From: Cepaea nemoralis
Taxonomy: Eukaryota > Mollusca > Gastropoda > Stylommatophora > Helicidae
Length of the DNA stretch: 64,000 nucleotides
NCBI GenBank assembly: GCA_014155875.1
Contig: JACEFZ010022421.1
Span: forward strand, 1,235,001-1,299,000
Direction: 5' to 3'
The notes below the pieces were generated by a model. That model did no database searches. It worked only from the letters and a program-made list of their open reading frames with translations, and had not been told where the DNA came from. Each line of letters begins with the position of its first letter. Within the stretch, counting starts at the first letter, position 1. Shown piece by piece: positions 10,439 to 20,406 of this stretch. The translations under genes were made by a program, and so were the position numbers.

Positions 10439-11355
10439 TCCCTCAATTCTTCAGATTGGACAAGAGAGACCAAGTTCCAGAGCACTACATACCGAGAGTG
10501 CTGCAGTGCTCTAAGTGCCAGACGTTTTGGCACACCCGTGCCACCTGCAAGAGTGAGGTGGAGGTATGCAGGTACTGCTCTGGACCTCATCGATACAGTC
10601 AATACCAGCAAGCAAAGACAGACAAGGACTTCAGGAGGCCTAACCCAAACAGAAAGTGCGCTTACTGCCTCGGCAACCACGGCGAAAGGTACCTCGGCTG
10701 CCCCTGCCACCAAGACAGCAAGAAAGCAATGAAGATAGCCATCAAATCTAACCTACCATATAAAGAGGCTAGGAGGCAGTACGAGGTTGCCAATCGACTC
10801 ACAAAAAGCGACAAAGCGCAATTGGAAGGCCAACTGAAGGACCTAAGATCACAGTTCAAAAGCATGGAGGAAGAAAAAGACAAGACGCAAGAAACACAGA
10901 TAACAGCCGTTCAGCGCATCCTGGACGAATTGAAGCAAGTTCAACAGAAGATTGAGCAGGATGTCGCTCGAATGGTTGCTATAAAGGCTGAAACAGACGA
11001 AACTCTAGCAAAAATCCAAGACGAGAGAGAAAAGACAGAAGAACATCTCAAACAGATACAAGAAGAAAGAGAAATAATGGAACAGCTCATATCCACGTCT
11101 GAAACACCTGAACCAGAAGATGCAAAGGCCCAGGCAGAAGAAGAAGCAACACAAGAAGAAATCGAAGTGGAGGCAGAAAACCAGAACGACAGCGACCAAG
11201 AACAAGAGTGCAGCAGATTTAGAAGATGCTGGTCACCTCATGGACCGAATGGCCAACCCGTCCTCGAAACAAGGTATCAGAGAAGACCCAGACGATACGA
11301 AGATAAACCAAGACGAGGAAATAGGTGGAACACCAGGAGAGACGACAACTGGTAA
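10423..11355 (+). CDS. LINE gag-like ORF1, zinc-knuckle and coiled-coil part
   Basis: 310 residues, open without interruption. Residues 28-41 form a CCHC knuckle, CSKCQTFWHTRATC (C-x2-C-x4-H-x4-C). A second, CRYCSGPHRYSQY, lacks its last Cys. A third reads CAYCLGNHGERYLGC. Residues about 120-235 are highly charged with a coiled-coil look (KDKTQETQITAVQRILDELK onwards). The tail is acidic and then strongly basic (RRPRRYEDKPRRGNRW). Knuckles plus coiled coil are expected for nucleic-acid-binding ORF1 proteins that multimerise. It overlaps the upstream frame by 16 bases, which is better explained by a one-base deletion than by programmed frameshifting, though I cannot exclude the latter. Confidence 0.75.
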   Translation: MEDRVIPQFFRLDKRDQVPEHYIPRVLQCSKCQTFWHTRATCKSEVEVCRYCSGPHRYSQYQQAKTDKDFRRPNPNRKCAYCLGNHGERYLGCPCHQDSKKAMKIAIKSNLPYKEARRQYEVANRLTKSDKAQLEGQLKDLRSQFKSMEEEKDKTQETQITAVQRILDELKQVQQKIEQDVARMVAIKAETDETLAKIQDEREKTEEHLKQIQEEREIMEQLISTSETPEPEDAKAQAEEEATQEEIEVEAENQNDSDQEQECSRFRRCWSPHGPNGQPVLETRYQRRPRRYEDKPRRGNRWNTRRDDNW

Positions 11356-11723
11356 AGCTCCCTGAAGGAAACAGCACCATATGACGGGGTGGGCACACAA
11401 CAACTCCAAGCCTCAACAAGTGCCAGACTCTGTCCAGACATGAAAAACCTAACGAGAAAGGAATGAACACAATCAACCCATCAGAAGCCGGGAAGCTGAC
11501 AACAAGCAGCCCAATGTACGAAAGACAATCTACAAGCTACACCATAAATACATCAATACAGCTAAGTCGAAAACTCGAAGGCTGAAAGGGGTATTCGTAT
11601 CAAAAATTGGATTGGATTGGGTTGGTATAAAACTTCACAGGTCTAGGACTCATCAGTCATTGAGTTGTCTTTCTTTGTTACCCTATTTTACAATAAAATT
11701 GTCTCTCTTAAAATCACACTTAC

Positions 11724-11836
11724 ATAAAACACCAAACGTTTCTCGACCCTGGTTTAGCAGCTCTGTGTACACCGCTTCAGCATTTGGACAATTCTGTAGA
11801 AGGTGCTTCAAACACGACACAAACATCTGGTGTTGT
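11724..11836 (-). CDS. Exon B3 of a six-cysteine-module gene
   Basis: A 113-base exon on the minus strand. Acceptor TAACTCCGACAG at 11837; donor T|GTAAGTGTG at 11723. Phase 2 entry and phase 1 exit. It encodes QHQMFVSCLKHLLQNC then PNAEAVYTELLNQGRETF and GVL, leaving a T that starts the next Cys codon. The Cys spacing C-x7-C matches exons B1 and B2. Its first base completes AG|A (Arg) with exon A2. It is the last exon I can place; the gene should continue with an A-type exon to the left, perhaps outside the window, because 1-11700 is mostly mobile elements. Confidence 0.82.
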
Positions 11837-11839
11837 CTG

Positions 11840-12290
11840 TCGGAGTTATACAAAAATGTGTAATAATTACGAAATTATTGATCGAAATGCGAATGATCAT
11901 TATTATGCGAAAATAGATAACCCGTTTGCGAAAGTTATGATCTTCAGTACTTCGCATTGATGTCAGAGCATAATATGAGAAGAGTTCAACATAAATAAAG
12001 TATTAACGAGAAAATTGTGAACTATACCGATATGTATGATATATTTAAAAGCCGAGATGTCAATTTCCGAGGCCTTGTACTTTTTGTGAACTGCTTTTCT
12101 TCCATGTTGAGATCTTGTATATTATCTATATTTTTCCATTCTTTTCTTGACTCACAATATTCCAGCAATTTTTGTGAAATGTTATGTTCACGAGTCTCCA
12201 CTTTCTTCTTTATTAGTTTTGAAATCGGATATGATTCAATCAGTATATTCTCAACATGTTTACGTTTATGTGTTTATTTAGTTTAGTCGA
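11840..12290. other. Intron of the six-cysteine gene, no recognised element
   Basis: Part of the 1025-base intron between exons A2 and B3 together with AT-rich DNA upstream of it. A minus-strand frame around 12280-12030 (ESYPISKLIKKKVETREHN) is open for about 80 codons, but I see no acceptor/donor pair in compatible phase, so it is not called. Confidence 0.4.
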
Positions 12291-12820
12291 TGGGTCAACA
12301 TCGTGGCACACAGGTGTAACCCATAAGTACTCCGTTCTCCTCCTAACTCACACCTGAGTTTGCAGAAACTCAGCTCGCGCACGAACTCCGTAGAGGATCC
12401 TGAAATACTTTGGATAGATTTTTAACTCGACATTTTGCCCTGGCAACGCCGTTAGGCTACTCGTTTTCGATTTCCAACTGCCAAGGGATGTTTTACGTGC
12501 ACAACAATACTCACGGGCGTCCGATCTCACTACTCAGAGACCGGGGGAAATTTTATTACTAGACGTCCACGTAAAAAAATCCCGGTACTTGTATGTGTTT
12601 GATGATATAGTTCCATTTTTGTTTTCATACTGTTATACCTCTGAGAAGCTGTAGTTCAGTGGCTTGCACGCTTTTTCCTGTTCCTGCCAGGCTGGGGGTA
12701 ATGTGCTTGCATCATCACCCAACGAGGAGGGAATTTAAAACAAAATAACCTACCCAGAATAAAATGAGCACAGGCAATATTCTGGAGTAAACATGATCAA
12801 CGTGATAATGACCAAATTAC

Positions 12821-12845
12821 AATATATATATATATATATATATAT
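12821..12845. repeat. Short (TA)n run
   Basis: About 24 bases of TA, 17 bases inside the intron from the exon A2 donor. Confidence 0.9.
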
Positions 12846-12861
12846 AATCCAGACAACATAC

Positions 12862-12976
12862 CTGCAGCCGTTGATGTTCATAACTTCTGGAGGGTTGTGT
12901 ATGTGCCCGATGCATTTCTGAGCCTCTGTATAAATGGTATCAGCAGAACATAAACTCTGGGCTACTGAGGTCACGC
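12862..12976 (-). CDS. Exon A2 of a six-cysteine-module gene
   Basis: A 115-base minus-strand exon. Acceptor CAGTTACAG|GC at 12977 and donor AG|GTATGT at 12861. Phase 1 entry, phase 2 exit. The GC start completes T|GC (Cys) with exon B2. It encodes VTSVAQSL, then CSADTIYTEAQKC, then IGHIHNPPEVMNINGC. Cys spacing C-x8-C-x11-C-x15-C equals exon A1 except for one residue. A longer open frame reaches back to about 13085, but only the 12976 acceptor restores both the Cys codon and the x8 spacing, so I chose it. Confidence 0.82.
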
Positions 12977-13360
12977 CTGTAACTGGTGTGACTGGACTGT
13001 CCCCCTGGACATCATCGCCTTCATGTAAAATATATGGGTCGTAATCATAGGTTTGCGAGGCATACAAGTAACATAAGAAAGCTTAGATTTACAACACTGG
13101 TAATTTACGGTCTCCTTGTCTTTCAAATAGACAATAAAGTAACGTATAACGGAAAGTTAGGCATAAGTAACGTATACAGGAAATTTAGTTTAAAACAGTT
13201 TACTTTCTTTCACTAAATCATAAAATAACACAAAGTAATGCAGCTTTACAGAACAGAATTACGACACATACAGGACGTTGCGGCGACTAGCTTTCATCAT
13301 CAAACAAATACATGGACGAAAACTAACATATAGTATAGGGGAAGATCCTTCGGTGACTCA

Positions 13361-13882
13361 TTGGCTGTTGAACGTTGGGCGGCGCTTACCAAACACGACA
13401 CCCCACATTGTGCCAACGGCTTCGGGCGGAATAGCGCAATTGGGAGGGTACAAGCCTTACCCTGGTGCAAGGAAATGCAACCTAAAGACAAAATGTCATG
13501 GCAGGGCAGACCAGGCCCTAAGCCTTGGTTGGCGGCTGGTCTAGGATCGAAGCTCAGACAGGCGGACAGTTAGAGCATTGCTTTGCTTATCCGGCAGCTT
13601 CTGCAGCTTGTCTTGTTCCAGATGTAGAGGTGTTACCTTTCCTCTGGAGTGAACTAGGCAGGCCGAGAGAGGGATCATGCTGCATGGGAAGCACATGATC
13701 TCTATATTTTAGCCTAGGCTTTGTGCTATGGAGAGGCAATAACTCCATCCCTGGTCTTAACCTGCGTCGGAATCAAAGCGAGAGGCAACTGTTACGGGTT
13801 ATAAGTCCCTGTCAATTGGCGTAGACATGGGGCGCCACGCTTTGCCTCTGACGGTGGGAGACACCTACAGGTGTCACTGATC
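13361..13882 (+). mobile_element. Isolated copy of the CFDP2-like LINE 5' UTR segment
   Basis: About 520 bases closely matching 1220-1735 (for example GGAGGGTACAAGCCTTACCC and GACACCTACAGGTGTCACTG). It stops exactly where that similarity ends, with no LINE coding sequence after it. It is bracketed by the repeat CGGTGACT (13351-13358 and 13883-13890), which looks like a target-site duplication. It may be an independent short element that the LINE carries as its promoter region, or a 3'-truncated copy. Confidence 0.6.
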
Positions 13883-14119
13883 CGGTGACTACATTAAGGC
13901 ATAAGGACGGGATGAGAAGAATAAAAAGATGGGGAGAAATGATAGCAATGAAGAGAATATGATAATATGAAGAAATAAAAATGTTGCTACTTATCTCAGA
14001 GTCCGAGGCTGTACTGTTACCTAAATCACAAAATTTTACTAAATCTACATGTCTATGTAATATCGCGTTTCACTGGGCTTTACAATGACATTGACATTCA
14101 AGAAGCCATTTGCTTCCAC

Positions 14120-14410
14120 TCTATGATCATTAGCAACGTGACGATGGAGGTTATGGCAGTGGTCACGAGCTTTCATATGGCTGGAATCACATGTACCAAT
14201 ATTTGTGTCCTGAGTGATTCAATGAGCATGAACCGAAAGGTTGAGGTGGACAGTGGATTGAATTGCTGCAAAGATCTGTTGTTCGCAATGCCACCTTCAT
14301 CTTCGCCCTGGGTCATACGGGAGTTAAGGGGAATGAACGAGCTGATAAACGTATTAGTTCTCATCCAGTCTACGGATCTTACCGATGTTATTAATGCCCT
14401 AAGAAAGATG
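14120..14410 (+). pseudogene. LINE RNase H domain fragment
   Basis: NVTMEVMAVVTSFHMAGITC then ICVLSDSMSMNRKVEVDSG resembles the middle of a LINE-encoded RNase H (a TMEVMA..AFxW...VCVLxDSxSMxRKV pattern). A frameshift follows, after which TFIFALGHTGVKGNERAD can be read in another frame. It is paralogous to 21700-22215, which is better preserved. Both lie in the 10-kb intron between exons B2 and A2. Confidence 0.65.
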
Positions 14411-14904
14411 TGACAGACAGGGGGACGTTGACGCCAGTGAATCCCCAGAGTTGTCTAGAATGAGAAACTTGGGAGTAATGAGAACGAGAGGTGTATAGGG
14501 AGAATAAGGGGTCTCGTCAACCAACACATAACTGGCACTATTAGCTGGTGCATATGTCGGGGTAGAGGGAGGGGGAGAGCGCATATGGAATATCAGGAGT
14601 GCAAGGATGATATAGCAGCAGATATATAACTAACTATAACAAGGACAATAAGATACACAAAGTTAAGAAAAGACACAAAATAGGTATAAATAAATATTGC
14701 CTATAGCCCTGTGGCAAAGCATCCGAAATAACGTTGAGCAAAGTAAATGGACACATTTAAATAAACATGGTTCCGTCGCCCTGCTATTGAGTGAGTGCGT
14801 GGGCGACACTGTGAGCTGTAAGATTCGCGTGGAATGCTTTTACATCTGTCCTGCATAGTGACCTGCATGTTCGGAACAATGGCTATCGGCTGTTGCTGAA
14901 TTGA

Positions 14905-15050
14905 CTGATTTGCCTTTTCGGTTCACGACTGCATTTTTCAGGAGACTCCTGAGAGTCGGCGCTGAAGCTACGGAGTTCGTGCCTTATGCGACACTCTCGG
15001 TGGGTCGCCCTGCGGAAATAGTCCGAGCCATGTGAGAAAACTCGGGTTAA
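14905..15050 (+). mobile_element. SINE-A fragment without tRNA head
   Basis: Body sequence only: TTTTCGGTTCACGACTGCAT, GGAGACTCCTGAGAGTCGG, GCTACGGAGTTCGTGCC and CCGAGCCATGTGAGAAAAC align with the SINE-A body at 8458-8585. The head is missing, as usual for 5'-truncated insertions. Confidence 0.7.
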
Positions 15051-15141
15051 TAAGGTATTTCTGGTGACTGCCGAGTCCATCGATGATGAACTGTGGTTTT
15101 CGTGGATGACTTTTGTGTTGGCATTCTGGCGGCGGCATTAT

Positions 15142-15309
15142 GCACAGTGTACTTGTGCGGGCTGTTGGATTGCCGAGTCTCCTGTCTATTACACTTTTCA
15201 CATTGGACAGTGGGGAGCATTTTGTGTGATATTCACTGGCACAGGAATGGAGCATAATGTGGACTACCCGTTGCCATGAAGTTGGAACCTCGACTAACTA
15301 ACTAACTAA
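15142..15309 (+). mobile_element. SINE-B (ACTA-tailed short retroposon)
   Basis: GCACAGTGTACTTGTGCGGG through GAAGTTGGAACCTCGACTAA and an ACTA repeat tail. Nearly the same 170-base sequence occurs at 48326-48495 and 62251-62420, where an 11-bp target-site duplication defines its ends. I see no tRNA A or B box, so its promoter origin is unclear. Confidence 0.75.
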
Positions 15310-15486
15310 TTTAAATAGAAATATGGCCCATGGCAATTTCCCGCCATGGGTCTGTGGTGTTATAGGGCCATCACATCTTGTCGGTCCGAATGCACGGAGG
15401 ATTAGGTGGCCAATCGTTTCTTCGTTTAGCAAGCGACGATAGAAGACAGATACTTATGTTAAAATCACTGACTCATCTTTACAAAA

Positions 15487-15727
15487 AGTCGCTTAAAATT
15501 CGACAGGGTCGACATCATTGTTCCTGGTTTTTATCCTGTATGGCTCAGCATCTTTCCGCAGCGCAGAAAGCGTTGCACAAAGCACGAACTCCGCAGCTCC
15601 AGCGACGACCCCCAGGAGTCTCCAAAATAATGCACGCCTGAACCGAAGGACGCGGCCAGGAATCGAACCCACAATCTTCGGAGCCAGAGTCAGACGACTT
15701 GAACACTTCGCCATGAAGACTCCCTGG
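15487..15727 (-). mobile_element. SINE-A, full-length, reverse orientation
   Basis: Reads on the minus strand from GGGAGTCTTCATGGCGAAGT (A box region, 15725) through GGGTTCGATTCC (B box, about 15670) to CGAATTTTAAGCGACTTT (15487). Near-repeats CTCATCTTTA (15472) and CTCATCTATA (15728) probably are the decayed target-site duplication. Confidence 0.8.
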
Positions 15728-16139
15728 CTCATCTATAAGAGTGACAGGATTTAAAAGAACAAGGGATTGTCATTTCAGGCGATTCAAATCGAAAACAGGT
15801 ACGAAGTTTCTCATCACATGGCATCTGAACACCTTATGCGTGATACGCTCATAACAAATTCCTGGGAAAATATGCGGGGGCTTTCAACCGACTTCCACAT
15901 CCACAAAGTGGGTTGTGATCTGTGTGGTTGAGAGCAAGTCCCAGCTTTTAGGAAAGTGAGTGCCCTGTTTCGATGAGGTGTAATGTTGTCCTCTTATTTC
16001 GGAAGATACTCGGTGCCCTAATCTGCCTTGCACACTTTGGTGAAGTGTGGTTCCTCTACCACTAGCTATGGGATTGTCATAGCATTTATTGGCCAGAAAG
16101 TATGCAGACATTAGATGTGAAATAATACTCTAGTATTGC

Positions 16140-16330
16140 ATAATGCGTTTGAAACACAACTGCGGGCGATTTGGCAGTAGATCGCCTTGCGTTAGTTTTC
16201 ATACAATGGTATGAGCGTCAGTTGTTCAGAAAGCAATGGCAAACTACTGAATGTAAACTTGCCAAGAAATCACAAACAGCCAAAAATGCTGACGTTGACT
16301 GCAATGTCCTGTAAACGGATATACAATTTA
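16140..16330 (+). mobile_element. SINE-D, 5'-divergent copy
   Basis: GAAACACAACTGCGGGCGAT, GTTCAGAAAGCAATGGCAAA, CTTGCCAAGAAATCA and TGTCCTGTAAACGGATATAC match the SINE-D copies at 38141, 40714, 43670, 44090 and their duplicates. The conserved end is the TGTCCTGTAAAGGATATGC box followed by an A-rich tail. Confidence 0.7.
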
Positions 16331-17094
16331 CTTTTTAATTGTAATGTTAGCTTCACGGGCTACATAAGAAGCAGGTATTATCTAGCGCAATCTTAAGCAC
16401 ACGCTTACTTAGATTATTCAGTTGCAATCACCACTAGTAACAAAGGAGAAAAATTTGCACTGCAATAGCAATAGGTACAGTTTCAAAGTCGGTAAACAAG
16501 TATTGAAGACATCAACAGGAAGCAACATATTATCTAGAAATCAATGGAGAAATGGCGCTGTGAATCGATGTGATATCAGTTACAGCAGCACTAAAATCTC
16601 ACACGATTGAACTGAATTAATCGAGTCCAATCCTAGCACTGGTGTATCATAACTTCTAGTGAAAACATCAAGGACACTTGTATGCACCTAGCGGCAATTG
16701 GGGGACGAACGAACGAACGAACTTTATTTTCAAAGGGTTAAGAATTGGACATGCAAGCGCGTCTGGCATTCTGCCCTTCTTCTCTATTTCCTCTCATACC
16801 TTATTTCATTCATCATCACTTATGAAGCTAATCTTAGAGAACAAAAGAACAATAAGCATTAAAACGCATGACAAATAATCTATAATACATGACTCACTGA
16901 GACAATGGTTAACATGGGCATTATAAATACCTAAGGAAAATGTAACGTGCCATGCCTATGGGAATGTTTATTGGCAAGTTGCCGTTGGACTTGAATACAT
17001 GACCATCAAGACGGCTGGCAAGAGTGCTGGCCAATGCGAAACCGCGGCTCCCATGACAGAGCGGGCGTCTCTATGAAAGCGAAAAACTGTAACC
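16331..17094. other. Intronic DNA without recognised features
   Basis: Contains a short GAACGAAC run near 16708 and diverged approach sequence to the minisatellite (from about 17095). No coding signal was found. Confidence 0.45.
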
Positions 17095-17946
17095 TGGCCA
17101 ACGAAGTTATACACACTTTCCACAAAAACTGCTAGTCTGGTCAATGAACTAGTACACACTTACCACAAAAACTGCTAGTGTGGCCAATGAAGGAGTACAC
17201 ACTTGCCACAAAAACTGCTAGTGTGGCCAATGAAGGAGTACACACTAGCCACAACAACTGCTAGTCTGGCCAATGAAGGAGTACACACTTGCCACAAAAA
17301 CTGCTAGTCTGGCCAATGAAGGAGTACACACTTACCACAAAAATTGCTGGTCTGGCCAATGAAGGAGTACACACTTGCCACAAAAACTGCTGGTCTGGCT
17401 AATGAAAGAGTACACACTTGCCACAAAAACTGCTGGTCTGGCCAATGAAGGAGTACACACTTGCCACAAAAACTGCTGGTCTGGCCAATGAAGGAGTACA
17501 CACTTGCCACAAAAACTGCTGGTCTGGCCAATGAAGGAGTACACACTTGCCACAAAAACTGCTGGTCTGGCCAATGAAGGAGTACACACTTGCCACAAAA
17601 ACTGCTGGTCTGGCCAATGAAGGAGTACACACTTGCCACAAAAACTGCTGGTCTGGCCAATGAAGGAGTACACACTTGCCACAAAAACTGCTGGTCTGGC
17701 CAATGAAGGAGTACACACTTGCCACAAAAACTGCTGGTCTGGCCAATGAAGGAGTACACACTTGCCACAAACACTGCTGGTCTGGCCAATGAAGGAGTAC
17801 ACACTTGCCACAAAAACTGCTAGTGTGGCCAATGAAGGAGTACACACTTGCCACAAACACTGCTGGTCTGGCCAATGAAGGAGTACACACTTGCCACAAC
17901 AACTGCTAGTCTGGCCAATGAAGGAGTACACACTTGCCACAAAAAG
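17095..17946. repeat. 43-bp minisatellite, about 20 copies
   Basis: Unit GCCACAAAAACTGCTGGTCT + GGCCAATGAAGGAGTACACA + CTT, 43 bases, tandem and head to tail. Outer copies are more diverged (TAGTGTGGCC, TAGTCTGGCC) and central copies are near identical, typical of ongoing homogenisation. 43 is one more than a multiple of 3, so successive units shift frame. No unit contains a stop on the minus strand, which yields three overlapping open frames of 167-202 codons. I do not call them genes. Confidence 0.95.
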
Positions 17947-18089
17947 CTAGTTGCCAACTATGGAGATGCAAAAGCTATCATTACGGGACACAATAATGAA
18001 ATGTTACAATCTCAAAAAAACTCCAAGACAACAGACGTGGTTATTTGTGTGATCTATATTAGGAAACTAGGGCGCTTACTTCCTATATC

Positions 18090-18400
18090 AGCGCGTGATG
18101 AAAATGACCCTTTACAAACTAACTCAAGCAGATATTGTCAACAGTTCCGAAAATTCCGGACTATCACGCGAACTTGGTGCACATAAAATAAATATGGATT
18201 TGCTAAAGATTGATGCAACAAGCTTGTGTCACTGTGGATTAGTAAATACGAAAGCAGAACGGGTTCAACAAGGCTCCGTGCGTGCAAGACATCATTACAA
18301 AGACTTAGCTCAGCCCATTATTTTCCCCAGAGGCTGTATGGGGCAACTTCCAAAGAAACAATAGGCTAATTTAGAGAATCTGAAATGTCAGTTATGAATA
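18090..18400 (+). pseudogene. Possible C-terminal end of an RNase-H-bearing LINE
   Basis: IDATSLCHCGLVNTKAERVQ followed by an aromatic and proline segment (PIIFPRGCMGQLPKK) recalls the CxCG...T.EHxLxxCP tail after LINE RNase H domains. The match is partial and relies on frame changes. The 900 bases after it (18400-19320) hold nothing I recognise. Confidence 0.3.
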
Positions 18401-19326
18401 AATAATAACTGCAGAAGAAGATTTACACCACTTTCTATGGACTTGCAAGTGAGCATGGCACTTAGTAAGTTCCGATTTAAGAGCTCAACGGTTACAATGG
18501 AGAACTTTGAGGCTCCAGCAAATATCGTCTGTGCCTATTGTACATGTGTGGCTGTGTGTGGCGTGTCACCGCTGAGAAACGACACATTATTCAACTAAAT
18601 AAGGTTGTGACTTGCGTCACTGTCAAAGCCACATTAGGAAGTACTTAAGAATATTCAGACATCAAATATGTTCTCGATTATTCTCTAACTTTAGGAAAGT
18701 GAGCAACAAGCAGGAAGGTAAGTGATCACATAATATCACAATACAGTTAGATAATATGTGAGATCTTTTAAAATTATTTGCGTCAATAATGGAAGCATCT
18801 TCTGTGGGGTTACCTTTGCATATACGCTTTGAGATACTACTTGAGTGCTCTGATATTATCAAAGGCTTGGAGTACGTAGATACTATGTTACAGTTTTAAG
18901 AAGTGGGATGTCGGCTTTCTGATCCACCGCCGTTTAAGACAACATGAGGGCACCAGTTGAATATATGCCCTATACTCCAAAATGGGTTTGCGGTATTAAT
19001 ATTATGATGTATAATGCCGACTCGAGGATTAGGTTTAGTTAGCACTGTACAAATAAAGTAAAAGACCCTCTTCCATAAGTGAGAAGGGGGCGGGGAAGCG
19101 TAGGTTGCTGGGTAATTCCTGCTCGACGGGGGTTTTACATGACCACCAGTCCAACAGAATTCTTTTCTAACTAGCAATGACTTGTATAAGATGATCTTCA
19201 ATTTTTAAAATTTGTCCTATTCTATTCTTTATCCCCGTGATCCATGTTTTGTCATGTTATCCGTATGCCTAATATTTGAATTTCTGCAAATGCCTAGGAA
19301 TAACACCATTTACTTTATTTGTACTT

Positions 19327-20290
19327 TTAGGCACGATCTGTTTCTTTGATAATCATGAATTCTGTTTTTCTATTATTCAAGCTAATGCCTGCTTTTCCAT
19401 TTTCTAACATTACTGAATCTGTCATGTCATGCAGTTCCCCCTGACTTACTGCTGTCAAGACAGTGTCATCAGCATAAGGTAAGTTATTAATATTATGCCC
19501 ACCAACCGCGATTCCTGACATATGTTTAATGATATCAATATATGCCCACAGGTCTGACGCCTTTCTTTTTGCACTGAAATCTTCCTAACCAGTTGTTGAT
19601 TCTTATAGCTGCTGTTTGTTGCCAGTATACGTTCTCTATAATTCTCAGATCGTTACCGTCGAAGTTTAGTTGTTCCACTAATTTGATTATGTCCTCGTGT
19701 ATACATTGTCAATTGCTTTCTATGAAGCATAAGTACAGATCTGTTTTTACTTCGATAGCTCCTTCAAATAGTGTTCTGGGAATATATATATAGATATGTA
19801 TATGCCCTTTCTCTCTACAAATACACACTGTACATCACTAATTTCTGGTTCAATCTTGTTTCTTAGACTTTCATAGTTATTTTCACACACAGCTTTGTCA
19901 TGTGACTCATAAGACTTATTGTGCGGTGATTTTTACAATCTAACGCGTCTGATTTCTTTGTCATAGCCATTAATGTGGATTGTTTATCAATAACTGGGAA
20001 TGTACCCACTAATGTAGATGTCATTTATAAATCTGTCAGTAATTCTATTCCAAAATCTCATTGCCCCTCAATTTGCCCCAACACAATGTTGTCTGGACCG
20101 GATGTCTTTCCTTTATGTCTCGCAATGTAGCAGATTTTCAACTTCCGCTGCAAGTAAGGGTGTACCTTCGCCAATGCCTTGAACATTTACGCCCGGCCTC
20201 CTATCATCATACAGCTTTTCTGTATATTTTGTAAATCTATTAACAATATCATCTTGTCCTTTTATTCCTAGATTTTAAACATCCTGTGGT
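19327..20290 (-). pseudogene. RTE LINE reverse transcriptase fragment
   Basis: Minus-strand RT pieces: NHRTISLMSH near 19920, LYLCFI (19745), FDGNDLRIIENVYWQQTAAI (19660-19610), then GIAVGGHNINNLPYADDTVL (19518-19455) with the catalytic YADD, and AGISLNNRKTEFMII. Several frameshifts and stops are present. Similar in sequence to the RTE element at 38358-42410. Confidence 0.75.
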
Positions 20291-20406
20291 ATATCGTGCA
20301 TTATCACACTTGACAGACGGTGCAGAGAAAAGAACCTTGCCGCTGTAAATGCAGAGGTCAACGCGCTAACCAAAGAACATCCAGACAACCACGAAGTACT
20401 CATCTA

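Larger units (their letters stand above)
9640..11620 (+). mobile_element. Gag-only (ORF1-only) non-LTR retroposon
   Basis: A short 5' leader is followed by the ORF1 coding pair (9695-11355) and a roughly 250-base 3' UTR ending in a short tandem tail, AAAATTGGATTGGATTGGG (11604-11622). No endonuclease or reverse transcriptase follows; the next recognisable feature is a host exon at 11836. An ORF1 plus 3' UTR without ORF2 is the organisation of HAL1-type derivatives of LINEs. An internal deletion of one ordinary copy would look the same. Element boundaries are estimated. Confidence 0.6.

Noticed and set aside
12017..12286. Plus-strand 89-codon frame and its minus-strand counterpart as an exon
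   Set aside because: No paired splice sites in the phase needed by the six-cysteine gene, and no cysteine pattern.
12750..13067. 105-codon minus-strand frame taken whole as an exon
   Set aside because: Only 12976-12862 has an acceptor that restores the Cys codon and matches exon A1. The upstream part is intron read-through and the downstream part is past the GTATGT donor.
17304..17940. Three overlapping repeat proteins of 167-202 codons
   Set aside because: All three frames are open because the unit has no stop and a 3n+1 length. There is no start context, splice site or codon signal.
17095..17946. CRISPR-like array
   Set aside because: The 43-bp units are contiguous with no unique spacers, and the context is eukaryotic.
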